A stretch of 64,000 nucleotides of DNA, taken from positions 26,900,459 through 26,964,458 of the forward strand of contig NC_079969.1 of assembly GCF_029852145.1 (NCBI RefSeq). Reading direction: 5' to 3'. Source of the DNA: Microplitis mediator. Its lineage: Eukaryota > Arthropoda > Insecta > Hymenoptera > Braconidae. The position numbers and the translations under genes are program-made. Below, piece after piece: positions 10,401 to 20,010 of the stretch (positions are counted from its first letter, which is position 1; every line of letters begins with the position of its first letter). The notes beneath the pieces were generated by a model that made no database searches, was not told the origin of the DNA, and saw only the letters and a list, made by a program, of their open reading frames with translations.

Positions 10401-12442
10401 GTAGGTACCTTGGGTACCATAAGGGCATACCAAAATTGTTTTTTGCATTTCTGCCCGTTTCAGGCATAACTACGTCGATTCCCGGAAAATTTTGTTATAC
10501 GCCCTTATAGCTTTTCAAGGGTATTTTTTTCGGGATACACCCTTATGACATCAGTAACGCGATGTGAGTAGAGTTGAAGCTGAGTAAAAATATAACTGAG
10601 TAGAGTTGTAGCTACTTCCTTGAGTATGAGATCGGCTGCCCAATTTCAAAACACAGTAACTCACAAATTTTAAAAAATCGACTTCTTAGTATTTTTAGTT
10701 CCAGTGGAGTCTAGTGAACATGATTCGATGCATATTTCGAAAATTTTATTTTTGTCAGTTACTGTGTTTTGAAATTGGGCAGCCGCAGCTGTTGTGAGTG
10801 AAATTGAAACACGGCAAGATATCGGCGATAATTAATAATTAATAAATTATAGCATCTAGAAGACATTTCGAAATCGCATTTCGTATGTTCGACTTCAATG
10901 GCGACGGAGACGTTGACTCTGACGAGTTCAGCAAAGTCGCGACTCTGATAAGACAGCAAACGAGTATCGGAAATCGTCACCGCGATCATGCCAACACTGG
11001 AAATACTTTCAAAGGCGTGAATTCTGCATTGACAACATACTTTTTCGGATCTAACATGGATCAGAAATTGACTATTGAAAAGTTTCTCGACTTTCAGGAA
11101 CAATTGCAAAAAGAAATTTTGAGTCTTGAGGTAAATTTCATTACGTGATTCATTTTTTTCATTTAGACATCAGTTTAAATTTATTTAATTGATTTCAGTT
11201 TGAGCGCCGGAATCCTGATGCCAATGGCAACATCACGGAGACGGATTTCACTGAACTACTGTTAGCTTACGCGGGTTATCCGGAAAATAAAAGAATCAAA
11301 ATGATTAAGAGAGTCAAAAAACAATTCAAAGATAATCCACAGGGAGTTAACAAAGAAGACTACTTGAAATTTTTCCACTTTTTAAATAACATCAATGACG
11401 TTGACACGGCCTTGACATTTTATCATATCGCCGGTGCGTCAATAGATCAAGCGACTTTGAAACATGTCGCGCGTACTGTAGCACACGTTGAGTTGAGTGA
11501 TCATGTTATTCAAGTTGTCTATACTATTTTTGATGAAAATTGTAAGCAATCTTTCTATCGATTTATCAATTAATTATTTCATTAAGAAAATTCTTAGGCA
11601 GCCCCCCTTCCACTTTTAAAAAATATTTGATCACTTCCAACTGTCAACTGGATTTTAATTTTTCTAATTAATTAAAAAAACATTAAAACCTTAATTGATA
11701 CAGGACAATTTTGCATGATACTGAAGTTAGCAGATGTCTAATAATTTTTTGATTTTTTTTTAGACGATAAATAATAAAAAAAAAAATATTTGAAAAAATT
11801 GCACCCATAGTTTTTTAAATTTTCTACATCTGTATTTTTTTAGTTTTTAGTTTTTTGTAATTTCTCTAAAGAAAAAAAAAATTCGAAAATTACTAATTGT
11901 CTGCTAACTTCATAATTTTGGCCAGATACAGATTTGATAAAAAAATTACTTGCAGTTGTTATCAATTAGGAGTCAAATGAAATTTGGACAGTAAATTTTA
12001 GCGAAAAAAATTTAAAATTTGAAATTATGTAAAATATTGACATGAATATTTTACTTAAATTTCTTTTAATTTCCAATTAATATCAACTGAGTAATTTTTT
12101 TTAAAATCTACATCTGGGCAAAATTTAAATTTGTCTTTTTTTCAATTAATTCTTTAATTAATTAATAAAATTTTAATACGGTTATGAAAGTTCCAGTTCT
12201 AGTTCACTGAATTTTTTTAAAAAATGTGGAGCTGGGGTATTGTCTAAGAATGCAATTAAATTTATATCCATAAATTTCTTGTTTTTTTTTTAGTGGATGG
12301 GCAGTTAAGTAACCGCGAGTTTGTAGCAGTGATGAAAAATCGTGTATTGAGAGGCTTAGAAAAACCCAAGGACACTGGATTTGTAAAATTAATGCAGTCT
12401 ATGATGAAATGCGCTAAGAATAGTTACTCATTTGATAAATAA
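7500..12442 (+). CDS. MICU1: MICU1, mitochondrial calcium uptake protein 1, with alternative exons
   Basis: EF-hand gatekeeper of the mitochondrial calcium uniporter, in the intermembrane space. The exons are 7500-7759, about 8324-8477, then one of 8660-8819 or 9071-9233, then 9487-9524, 9589-9703, 10853-11130, 11199-11541 and 12294-12442. The product is about 498 aa (human 476). It has a targeting sequence and a TM segment (KARTIFLGILLFSLTGFFI), a Lys-rich tract KKKKKKQKIGFRDRK, EF-hand 1 DFNGDGDVDSDE and EF-hand 2 DENLDGQLSNRE (split by an intron), and the family block RGLEKPKDTGF. Met 7500 gives the better presequence; an upstream in-frame ATG is at 7434. The exon 2 acceptor is uncertain: the strong CAG at 8355 is out of phase with the 7759 donor, while AAG at 8323 is in phase. 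Confidence 0.94.
7932..8193. repeat. Palindrome with spaced TGATCCC motifs
   Basis: The left arm carries GTCAACTGATCCCAAC and further TGATCCC strings. The right arm carries their complements (GGGATCAGTTGTC). It lies in MICU1 intron 1. The layout matches the palindrome at 22490-22785. Confidence 0.75.
8660..8819 (+). other. MICU1 alternative exon 3a
   Basis: 160 bp, encoding IIEYENRMRAYSTPDKIFRY to PGMQQPDG. Acceptor TTTCAG before, donor GTAAAA after, phase 0 in and phase 1 out. Homologous to the next exon at 9071-9233. Confidence 0.9.
9071..9233 (+). other. MICU1 alternative exon 3b
   Basis: 163 bp, encoding IIEYENRIRHYSTPDKVFRY to PGVKQPDG. It has the same entry and exit phases as exon 3a and one extra codon. 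The two differ mainly in the middle (VKITSLEGTDIY against LQAYINDTHHEVF). Including both would duplicate the domain, so they are probably mutually exclusive. Confidence 0.88.
9758..10632. mobile_element. Composite foldback palindrome in MICU1 intron
   Basis: Outer parts carry repeated CTACTCA (left) and GAGTAGA (right) motifs. The inner palindrome at 9957-10563 has inverted arms of about 250 bp including CCATAAGGGCGTACC and GAATCGACGGAGTTATGCC with their complements. No transposase frame is visible, so it is probably non-autonomous. Confidence 0.7.
10633..10785. mobile_element. Short MITE-like palindrome
   Basis: CGGCTGCCCAATTTCAAAAC followed by ACAGTAACT at the left is matched by its exact reverse complement at the right. 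It lies 67 bases before MICU1 exon 10853-11130. Confidence 0.8.
11715..11913. mobile_element. MITE family A copy 6
   Basis: In the last MICU1 intron. The flanks aattttgc and aattttgg match at 7 of 8 bases. Confidence 0.85.
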
Positions 12443-12743
12443 ATTTAATTATTTATTTATTTATCTATAAATTAATTACTAATACATTTATTACTGTTTT
12501 CTGTATATATCTCAACGTGTGATATTCGTATTAATATTTAACTGTCTTAAATAAATATAAATTACAATAGAAATAAAAAAAGTGGATTTATTTTTTTACT
12601 TTATTTACTTTCTTTAGTGAAAGTTTGATTGTTTGAGCGTAACAGAAAGTTTAATTGAGCAAATATATAAATATATGACAAACATTTAGCTCTTAGTATC
12701 AATTGAATTGATTTTAAGATAAACGTCACTTGGTAATTTAATA
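12443..12743. other. MICU1 3' UTR and promoter of the next gene
   Basis: AT-rich; AATAAA-type signals occur near 12550. Nothing else is visible. Confidence 0.4.
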
Positions 12744-13715
12744 ATGAATTTATTATTTTTATTATCTATTCCCGCGTACGTTAATATTTTGACAAGTGTG
12801 CAGGCTGGTTCGCTACGTAAGACGAAAAGTAATTAAATAATTATTTATTACGTCAATTAAATTTATTTGTGTTCAATATTTACGTATAAATTTAAATTTT
12901 TGTTTGTAGACTCGAATAAATATAATTCAGGTCAGGGCAATAGTCAGACACCAGCAAATGATTTTTATAATAATCAAAATTATTTCCAGTAAGTGATAAA
13001 TTTACTTTTTTTTTTTTTTTTTTTAGAGCAACCGCGGGAATAAATTTGTTGATTATATTTAATATTTATATTTATAGAGACATATTTATGGAGCATTCAA
13101 AGCCGCTGGAATTAGAATTCGGTCATGTGTTTGAGACTCCTAGTAAGTGGGAGCAGAGATTTGAAAAAAATGACATTGAAAATAAAAGATTTCAAGGCAA
13201 AGTAAGAATATTTATTTTTTGATTCTTCAGCACCCGCGCTGTTTTTTCTTTTTTTTTTTCTTTTTATTTTTTCACCCATCGAGACTAGTTTTGACCGAGA
13301 TCGCGGTCTAAGAAAATCCATAGAAACTCAGGACTTGTCGATGTACAAGAAAATTTTGAATTCAAAATTTGGATTCCCCATTTTTTTGTTTGATTTAAAA
13401 TCTACGGTCAGTAAGCAAGAAAATCTGTCATCAGGATCTAGATCATTAATACATTTGTGTAATCCGCCCACATTTTCTATTAGAAGTTTAAAATTTTCCC
13501 GCGATTACGAATGCGCTGAAACGCGCGACTTTTATCACGCGGTTATTAATTTTGTTTTACGATTTACGATTTTCTGACGCAGGTGCTGAAGACTAGTATA
13601 TTTAATTATATTTTTTATAAAAATATGATATATATTTTATGGATTTTAGGTACGATGGGGCAATAATGAGGGCAGTTATGGCGAACATTATTGGGATCTC
13701 AATCACAGAAAATAA
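12744..13715 (+). CDS. Small secreted protein of unknown function, 4 exons
   Basis: The exons are 12744-12816, 12910-12988, 13078-13201 and 13650-13715, all GT-AG and in phase, giving 113 aa. Residues 1-20 form a signal peptide (MNLLFLLSIPAYVNILTSVQ) with likely cleavage after VQA. The mature part is hydrophilic, first Asn/Gln/Ser-rich (HSKYNSGQGNSQ), then ELEFGHVFETPSKWEQRFEK and a C-terminus WGNNEGSYGEHYWDLNHRK rich in aromatic and charged residues. No cysteines, no transmembrane segment and no dibasic site suggestive of a neuropeptide is obvious. I do not recognise the family. An open stretch at 13335-13577 is inside the last intron and probably not coding. Confidence 0.7.
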
Positions 13716-13790
13716 TAAGATGTGTCATTGCTTAATGACGTCAGCTTTTATGTCAATTTATATGACCAAATAAAGCGTTAGATTGTAATA

Positions 13791-13865
13791 GCACTGGTAG
13801 TTTAGTGGTAGAATACTCGACTACATCTAATGTGAGTGACCCAGGTTCGATTCCTGGCCGGTGCA
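13791..13865 (+). tRNA. tRNA-Gly-like unit 1, abnormal anticodon arm
   Basis: The acceptor stem GCACTGG/CCGGTGC, D arm, A box (TAGTTTAGTGG), T arm and B box (GGTTCGATTCC) are intact, and a T-run lies just downstream. The anticodon region CTCGACTACATCTAATGTGAG leaves about 11 nt where 7 are needed. A normal tRNA-Gly fold is therefore not possible. Confidence 0.7.
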
Positions 13866-13943
13866 AAGTTATTTTTTTCTTATTAATTAAATTCTGTTGT
13901 GATGTTATATTATAAATGATCTAAAATGTCAATTAGATCAATA

Positions 13944-14020
13944 GCACTGGTAGTTTAGTGGTAGAATACTCGTCCACACATCTAATGTGAGTGACCCAGG
14001 TTCGATTCCTGGCCGGTGCA
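13944..14020 (+). tRNA. tRNA-Gly-like unit 2
   Basis: Same as unit 1 but two bases longer in the anticodon arm (CTCGTCCACACATCTAATGTG). Pol III boxes intact, T-run follows. Confidence 0.68.
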
Positions 14021-14098
14021 AATTTATTTTTTTCTTATTAATTAAATTCTGTTGTCATGTTATATTATAAATGATCTATAATGTCAATTAGATCAATA

Positions 14099-14175
14099 GC
14101 ACTGGTAGTTTAGTGGTAGAATACTCGTCCACACATCTAATGTGAGTGACCCAGGTTCGATTCCTGGCCGGTGCA
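14099..14175 (+). tRNA. tRNA-Gly-like unit 3
   Basis: Same variant as unit 2, with an identical body. Confidence 0.68.
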
Positions 14176-14253
14176 AATTTATTTTTTTCTCATTAATTAA
14201 ATTCTGTTGTCATGTTATATTATAAATGATCTAAAATGTCAATTAGATCAATA

Positions 14254-14328
14254 GCACTGGTAGTTTAGTGGTAGAATACTCGACTACATCTAATGTGAGT
14301 GACCCAGGTTCGATTCCTGGCCGGTGCA
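14254..14328 (+). tRNA. tRNA-Gly-like unit 4
   Basis: Same variant as unit 1, with an identical body. Confidence 0.68.
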
Positions 14329-14406
14329 AATTTATTTTTTTCTTATTAATTAAATTCTGTTGTCATGTTATATTATAAATGATCTATAATGTCAATTAGA
14401 TCAATA

Positions 14407-14481
14407 GCACTGGTAGTTTAGTGGTAGAATACTCGACTACATCTAATGTGAGTGACCCAGGTTCGATTCCTGGCCGGTGCA
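14407..14481 (+). tRNA. tRNA-Gly-like unit 5
   Basis: Same variant as unit 1, with an identical body. Confidence 0.68.
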
Positions 14482-14559
14482 AATTTATTTTTTTCTTATT
14501 AATTAAATTCTGTTGTCATGTTATGTTATAAAGGATCTAGAATGCTAATTCTTTCAATA

Positions 14560-14632
14560 GCACTGGTAGTTTAGTGGTAGAATACTCATTTATTTCTATC
14601 CGAGTGACCCAGGTTCGATTCCTGGCCGGTGT
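14560..14632 (+). pseudogene. tRNA-Gly-like unit 6, diverged
   Basis: D and T arms kept; the anticodon region is replaced by CTCATTTATTTCTATCCGAG. The 3' acceptor end is altered (CCGGTGT). Confidence 0.6.
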
Positions 14633-14638
14633 GAAATA

Positions 14639-14717
14639 TCACTGGTAGTTAAGTGGAAGAATACTCACCTACTATTTTAATAACCGAGTGACCCAGGTTC
14701 GATTCCTGGCCGGTGCA
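14639..14717 (+). pseudogene. tRNA-Gly-like unit 7, diverged
   Basis: The 5' end is altered (TCACTGG), GTTAAGTGGAAGA replaces the usual D arm and the anticodon region is longer. The T arm is intact. Confidence 0.6.
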
Positions 14718-14795
14718 AATTTATTTTTTTCTTATTAATTAAATTCTGTTGTGATGTTATAGTATAAATGATCTAGAATGTCGGTGCGTTCAATA

Positions 14796-15056
14796 GCACT
14801 GAAGTTAGCACACAATTAAAAATTTTTTAATTATTTTTTTTAAACAAATCAACTACAAAAATAAAAAATAAAAAATAGGCACATGTAGAAAATTTAAAAG
14901 AATACAAGTGCAATTTTTCAAAATACTTTTTTTTATAATTTGTCGTTCTAAAAAAACTACAAAAATTATTAGATGTCAGCTAACTTCAGTATCATGTAGA
15001 ATATTCTTCTAGTTTTTCTAAACCAAGAGACCCAGGTTCGATTCCTGGGCTGTGTA
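14796..15056 (+). pseudogene. tRNA-Gly-like unit 8 split by MITE A
   Basis: The 5' remnant GCACT (14796-14800) is followed by a family A element, then GTAGAATATTC and a T arm ending at about 15056. About a dozen bases of the D arm are missing at the junction. Confidence 0.65.
14801..14995. mobile_element. MITE family A copy 7
   Basis: Family A element inside tRNA-like unit 8 (starts GAAGTTAGCACACAATT, ends GCTAACTTCAGTATCAT). The left tip is missing and no clean target duplication is seen. Confidence 0.8.
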
Positions 15057-15061
15057 AAATA

Positions 15062-15142
15062 TCACTGGTAGTTAAGTGGGAGAATCCTCGTATAGTTTTT
15101 TGAACTGAAGGAAAGACCCAGGTTCGATTCCTGGCCGGTGCA
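15062..15142 (+). pseudogene. tRNA-Gly-like unit 9, diverged
   Basis: TCACTGG start, GTTAAGTGGGAGAATCCTCG D arm and an expanded anticodon region; T arm and 3' end intact. Confidence 0.6.
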
Positions 15143-15363
15143 AATCAATTCATTACTTTTTGTTGCAGTCCTAATGCTATACATTTGTATGTGTCTGTGT
15201 ATATTTATATATGCATCATATGTCTAGTTTACTTTTCAAAGAAGGGGCTCGATACGTCAGAATTTACAGAAAATTTCTGCTCTTCCGAAGACTAACTGAC
15301 GCGTTAATGGATTCGATTATGATCATATTCGAGTTAAGCTATTAATTAAATATATGTCAAGTA

Positions 15364-15438
15364 GTGCTGGTAGTTCAACGGTAGAATACTCGCCTACATT
15401 TGTAAAGAGTGATCCAGGTTCGACTCCTGGCCGGTGCA
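15364..15438 (+). tRNA. tRNA-Gly-like unit 10, closest to tRNA-Gly(GCC)
   Basis: GTGCTGG/CCGGTGC acceptor (with wobble pairs), A box TAGTTCAACGG, and B box GGTTCGACTCC. The anticodon region CTCGCCTACATTTGTAAAGAG keeps the CTCGCC start of tRNA-Gly(GCC) but the arm is still too long. Possibly the oldest unit of the array. Confidence 0.6.
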
Positions 15439-15587
15439 AATATTTTTTTGTTTTTTTTAACTTCTTAAAAAAGTATTGCAGGCGCACTTTGAAAAACTCA
15501 ATTAGAAAATTACAAAATATATTTTGTTTTAAATAATATTAATTAATACAACAAATAAATAATAATTTTTGAAAATTTAAGTCAACA

Positions 15588-18570
15588 CTAAAGTTCTTTC
15601 CTTTGACCTCCAGTTAAATCAATCATCGAATCAACATGTAGAACTGGGTTATTGGGTAATAATTTGCACCTTAATAATGAATGGAGATTACTCAGTTTAA
15701 ATTCGGCTCCTCGTAGTCCCTGGTGACATTAATTAGTATAAATTTACTGTATCGTAATTAAATTATTTAAATAAAATAAGTTACTCACTTGTCTCAATTC
15801 CTTCTCGACTTCGGGGTTTGTCTTCTTTAGTTTTTTCCTCGCTGAAAATTCCGACAGACTAAAGCCAATTAGTCTTTTCAAAATCTGCATAAAAAAAGTC
15901 AATTAAAATTCTATTTCCATCATAAAAAATATGTGATATTATTAATACTGAAAAAATAATTACCGAAGGTGCAAAAGCAACACTAATACTCCCGGTATTA
16001 TCAGAAACAACTCCTTCCAAGTACCAATCAGAATTCCTTTTCTCAAGCTGCTTAAGCGACACGATGGTGCCTTTTATTTTTTTATCCATTTCCTTACTAA
16101 CAGGCATTATTTTTTCAATGTCTTTTATCAAGTCATAGTTATCTATTGCAGCAGGACTTGATTTTTTTTCATCAGATAATTTTTTTTCAAAAAAGTTTGT
16201 GATTTTTCGTTCGTTTTTCGGATTCGTCTTGGGCGTTTCTTTCCTGGCAGCCTTTGGCGGGTTTTTTGATGGCGTAGCAAACGGTTTCTGCAACAAGATT
16301 GAAAAAATTAATTAATTAATTAATTAATTAAACAATACCTTGAATAATTTTTACCTCAACACTTACGGCAACTTTTTGATTTGAAGGACTGACTTTATCA
16401 TTTTTCATTGGAGATCGACTTACTACGCTACCGGAAAATAACGGAACTGGTTGAGTTTTATCAGTTATTTTAACAGCAGTTTCGCTACTTCCTGTGGCTT
16501 TACTACCAAAAGTGTTTGAAGATTTTAAATTGAAAGTACTTTTGGTATTAACAGTCGCATTACTTTTAGTACTATTAGTAACTGTGCTACTTTTCGCATT
16601 AGCAGACGTATTCTCTTTGATTTTATGGCTCGTCTCTTCTTTGATATCCATATAATCCATCTCAAAGTCGTCGAAATCTAAATCAGTTGGAAAATCATCG
16701 ATAGACGATAACCGTTCAACTTTTTTTGCTGAATTTATTTTCGTATTTTCTGGTTCGGCAGCTGGAGTCTCACTACTGCCGACGACATTCAAATTCGTTT
16801 CATCAATTCCGATGAACTCATCGTCGAAATCATCAGCGAAATCATTTTCAACCTCTGGAATTGTATCGAAAGCAACAGGAAGACTGTCCAGCATGACACT
16901 CTCTCTTCTTTTGGATCCGCTGCTCGGATTGCTTGGAGTTTTGCTTGTCGAAGAAGGCTTGGCATCATTTTTACTGCCATACTTTTTTTCGATCTCCTCA
17001 AGTGCGTCGATGTCGATGTCCATGCACTCGTCGAGTGATTTAAGTTCATTATCACCATCATCTTTTGGCTTATCGTTGTACGGATCTGGATTTTCTTCAA
17101 CTTTTCTGCATTCAAAATAATTATTCATAAAAAAAAATCAAAGATCATTAAAAATTACGGATGGAATAAATAATTTTTGTAATAAAATTCTTACAGAGCA
17201 CGTGCTAGGACATTTTCAGTTGCGTTTTTAATCAACAGAGCTTCTATTTCACCACCGACATGAGAGCAGTTGTTACTTTCCAACATAATTACTGATCTGC
17301 GGCAGACAACCGGTCCCTTGATCATTATTTTGTATCCCGGCAGAATGTGATCCTGTAGAAAATTTTATTTTTAAAAATTCTATCAAAAAAATTGAGCACC
17401 TGTAATTTTTATCTAGAAATAAATCAAAAGAACCTTGAGAAAAGGTATAGGCTTGTGTTCTATGGCAGTGACATCTTGGATCCCATCAGTCAGGTACAGA
17501 TTCATCATCCTCTTGGTCTTGGGCTCCCATGTAGGATTTCTTTCGTTCTCGGTCACTTCGATATTTTCACTAGAAACTTTACGAATCTTCTCCAGTTGTT
17601 TGTATTTAGATGTTGATATGTCGTACCCTTTCTCGACCTGTCAGAGCAAATAAAATTAATTTGTTTTTTATAGTCTAGATTCTAGGTGGCCATGATTATT
17701 TTTTATTAGAATTCAAGATAAAAAAAAATTACCTGCAAAATATAAACTCCAGGCAATGATGTGACTTTTTGCTGAGCAAGATTTTTTGGTAAACATCCCC
17801 GCTGGTTATTTATTTCTCGCAAATCGCTTAAAATCCATTGATCCTTGACAAATTTTACGATTTCTGCTTGGACTGCCTGTTTTTAATTCATAAAATAATA
17901 TGATACTGAAGTTAGCAGACGTCTAATAATTTTTCGATTTTTTTTTAAGCAATAAATTATAAAAAAAAAAATATTTGAAAAAATTGCACCTGCAGTTTTC
18001 TAAATTTTCTACATGTGCATATTTTTATTTTATTTTTTTGCAATTGATTTGTTGAAAAACAAAAATTCAAAAGTTTTTAAATGTCTGCTAACTTCAGGAT
18101 CATAAAATAATTATATATAAATAACTGATACTTGAAATACCATACGTCTGATAAATTTTAAATAAATAAATACATTAATAAAAATAATGAAATTTAAAAA
18201 AATGCGCGTACTGATTTTTTAAATATTCAAATACGAAATTTTAAAATTTTAATTCCACTGACATTTTAATTATTTATTCAAAAATTAAAAAAATTTAAAA
18301 GTTTCAATTTAAAAAGATAAAAAAATGACATTTTAAAAAACTTCAAGTCTACTCTTTTCATTTTCATGAATAAATTTAACCTTAAAATGAACTTTCAAAT
18401 AAATTGATCACTGAGTAATTGATTGTTATCATTAAGTAAATAAATTAATGACTTACTTGTGGATTTACTTCTGTTGTATAATAATCAACACAGTCTTTTA
18501 ACCAACAATCATTCATCATATAATGCTCGGCATGTAATTGGATTCTCACATTATCAAAATTAAAAGGCAT
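15588..18570 (-). CDS. RMI1: RMI1, RecQ-mediated genome instability protein 1, 8 exons
   Basis: OB-fold subunit of the BLM-TopIIIalpha-RMI dissolvasome, acting on double Holliday junctions in the nucleus. The exons, in transcript order, are 18570-18457, 17876-17733, 17637-17434, 17352-17195, 17105-16367, 16287-15964, 15884-15789 and 15719-15588, giving 636 aa (human 625). The N-terminal helical part (HYMMNDCWLKDCVDYY) and OB1 (QQKVTSLPGVYILQV, RMMNLYLTDGIQDVTAIEH, LPGYKIMIKGPV) match the family. A long acidic Ser/Thr-rich linker follows (DECMDIDIDALEEIE, FDDFEMDYMD). The C-terminal OB2 has IKGTIVSLKQLEKRNSDWYL then EGVVSDNTGSISVAF. Two in-phase donors exist at the end of exon 5 (after 16367, stronger, or 16355), which would change the protein by four residues. 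The ATG was chosen because it heads the conserved helix. Confidence 0.9.
17900..18103. mobile_element. MITE family A copy 8, with 8-bp target duplication
   Basis: In RMI1 intron 1. The octamer aaaataat flanks it at 17892-17899 and 18104-18111. Confidence 0.92.
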
Positions 18571-19130
18571 TTTTATATTTATTGTACGCAAATATTCTCA
18601 TTTATATTAATTATTAAATAAGATTAAAAGTTTGAATTTGAGTAAAAAATATAATTATGGTTTTTACACTGAAGCGCAACAACAATCACATGCTTTTAGT
18701 TGTTTGTAAACACGGATAAAAAAAAAAACAAAAGCGCGCCATTTTTAAAATTAAGGGCTTACCCTCTCCCTTCTGAAGCAACGAATGTAAATATATATAG
18801 GGTGCATTCGGAAATGCTCTAGCTCTCTAACTCTAGCCAAGTGTTGTCATAAAATGAGAGCTAGATCATTTTCGAATACACCCTAATTAATATAATTATT
18901 AAAACAAACAATTTTTAATAAATTGATTAAATTTCAATTTTGAAATTTCGCGCCAAGTTGCCGCTACTGCGCGTCGCTGTATTCGACGTTTAAATTTTTG
19001 CAAGGGGGCGGTCGATGAATCGCAAAATCGATTGCTTTGTAATCAACTGACGGTTCGATAGCGGCAGTTAGTAAAATCGAAAATGGCAGCAGTAGTCCAG
19101 ATCCTTCTTTACGTTTGAATTGAAACTCAA
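18571..19130. other. Upstream region of RMI1
   Basis: AT-rich 5' flank. It contains a ~88-bp palindrome (see 18798) and a more GC-balanced patch at 18955-19095. No coding region is recognised. Confidence 0.4.
18798..18885. mobile_element. Miniature palindromic element
   Basis: TAGGGTGCATTCGGAAATG at the left and its near-complement CATTTTCGAATACACCCTA at the right; inner arms CTAGCTCT/AGAGCTAG. Confidence 0.7.
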
Positions 19131-19516
19131 TATTGCAGTCAAGTTGTGTAAAATTGTGCAGTGATTGTAAAATTTATTTCAATTGTGCAAAGTGTCTATG
19201 GTGTAGTTAAGTGTCGAGTGCTAGTGTAAAGTGTTAAGTGTTCAGTACTAGTGTAAAGTGTTGCGAGTTGCTAATGCTGATGACTTCCAAGTTCCTGAGC
19301 AAAATCATCTGGCATCGTCTGGTGGGAAATAGCAGTTAAGTGACGTTTTTTAGCTGCAATACACTTGGAGCAATTTAATTCAAATCTTCAAGTGTATTCG
19401 GACACCCTTCTGCATATTATTTCCCCGCCAAGGTTTGTTCAAACATTTGCGTGTTTTTTTAAAAATATTTTTCTATCATATTCTGCCGCCATTTTATTTA
19501 GACTTAAAAATTCTAA

Positions 19517-19718
19517 CGATCCTGAAGTTAACAGACAGTTACTAATTTTCGGATTTTTTTTTTCAACAAATAAATTTAAAAAAAAAAAAACTAAAAAAAT
19601 ACACATGTAGAAAATTTAATAAACTATAGGTACAATTTTTCAAAATATTTTTTTTTTATAGTTAATCGTTTTTGAAAAAATTCAAAAACTGTCAGACGTC
19701 TGCTAACTTCAGTATCAT
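19517..19718. mobile_element. MITE family A copy 9
   Basis: Inserted in repeat R copy 2 and directly abutting copy 10. Confidence 0.8.
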
Positions 19719-19926
19719 AACGATCCTGAAGTTAGCAGACCATAAAAATTTTTTTGACTTTTTTTTAACAATTAAATTTGAAGAAAAAAAAAAACTAAAA
19801 ATATGCACATGTAGGAAATTTAAAAGACTACAAGTGCAATTTTTTAAAATATTTTTTTTTTCATAATTTCTCGCTTAAAAAAAATCAAAAAATTATTAGA
19901 CGTCGACTAATTTCAGTATAATATCA
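19719..19926. mobile_element. MITE family A copy 10
   Basis: Second of two head-to-tail family A elements in repeat R copy 2. The right end is slightly decayed (TTTCAGTATAATATCAT). Confidence 0.8.
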
Positions 19927-20010
19927 TAAATTTTAATTTTTCTGCAGCTTCTAATAATTTATTGTTCAAATATTTAAATTTACCGCGCTAGTAATAAAAA
20001 TAACTAATAA

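Larger units (their letters stand above)
13791..15438 (+). repeat. Tandem array of ten tRNA-Gly-like units
   Basis: Unit starts are at 13791, 13944, 14099, 14254, 14407, 14560, 14639, about 14796, 15062 and 15364. The first six are spaced 153-155 bp and share a common spacer (AAATTTATTTTTTTCTTATT then AATTAAATTCTGTTGT). The near-identity of units 1-5 points to recent amplification or gene conversion. Later units are diverged and one is split by a MITE. Confidence 0.85.
19150..20010. repeat. Dispersed repeat R, copy 2
   Basis: Collinear with 5920-6385 but longer. It contains an extra block of AGTGCTAGTGTAAAGTGTT-like repeats (19215-19270) and two family A insertions. Confidence 0.7.

Noticed and set aside
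13335..13577. 80-codon open frame between exons 3 and 4 of the secreted protein gene
   Set aside because: It lies within a clean GT-AG intron, and the exons on either side join in phase without it.
13791..15438. Functional tRNA-Gly genes
   Set aside because: Promoter boxes and stems are intact, but every unit has an anticodon arm that is too long and lacks a proper 7-nt loop, so I call them tRNA-like only.
16789..17120. Ser-rich and Met-rich frames overlapping RMI1 exon 5
   Set aside because: Shadows of the acidic low-complexity linker of RMI1 in other frames.
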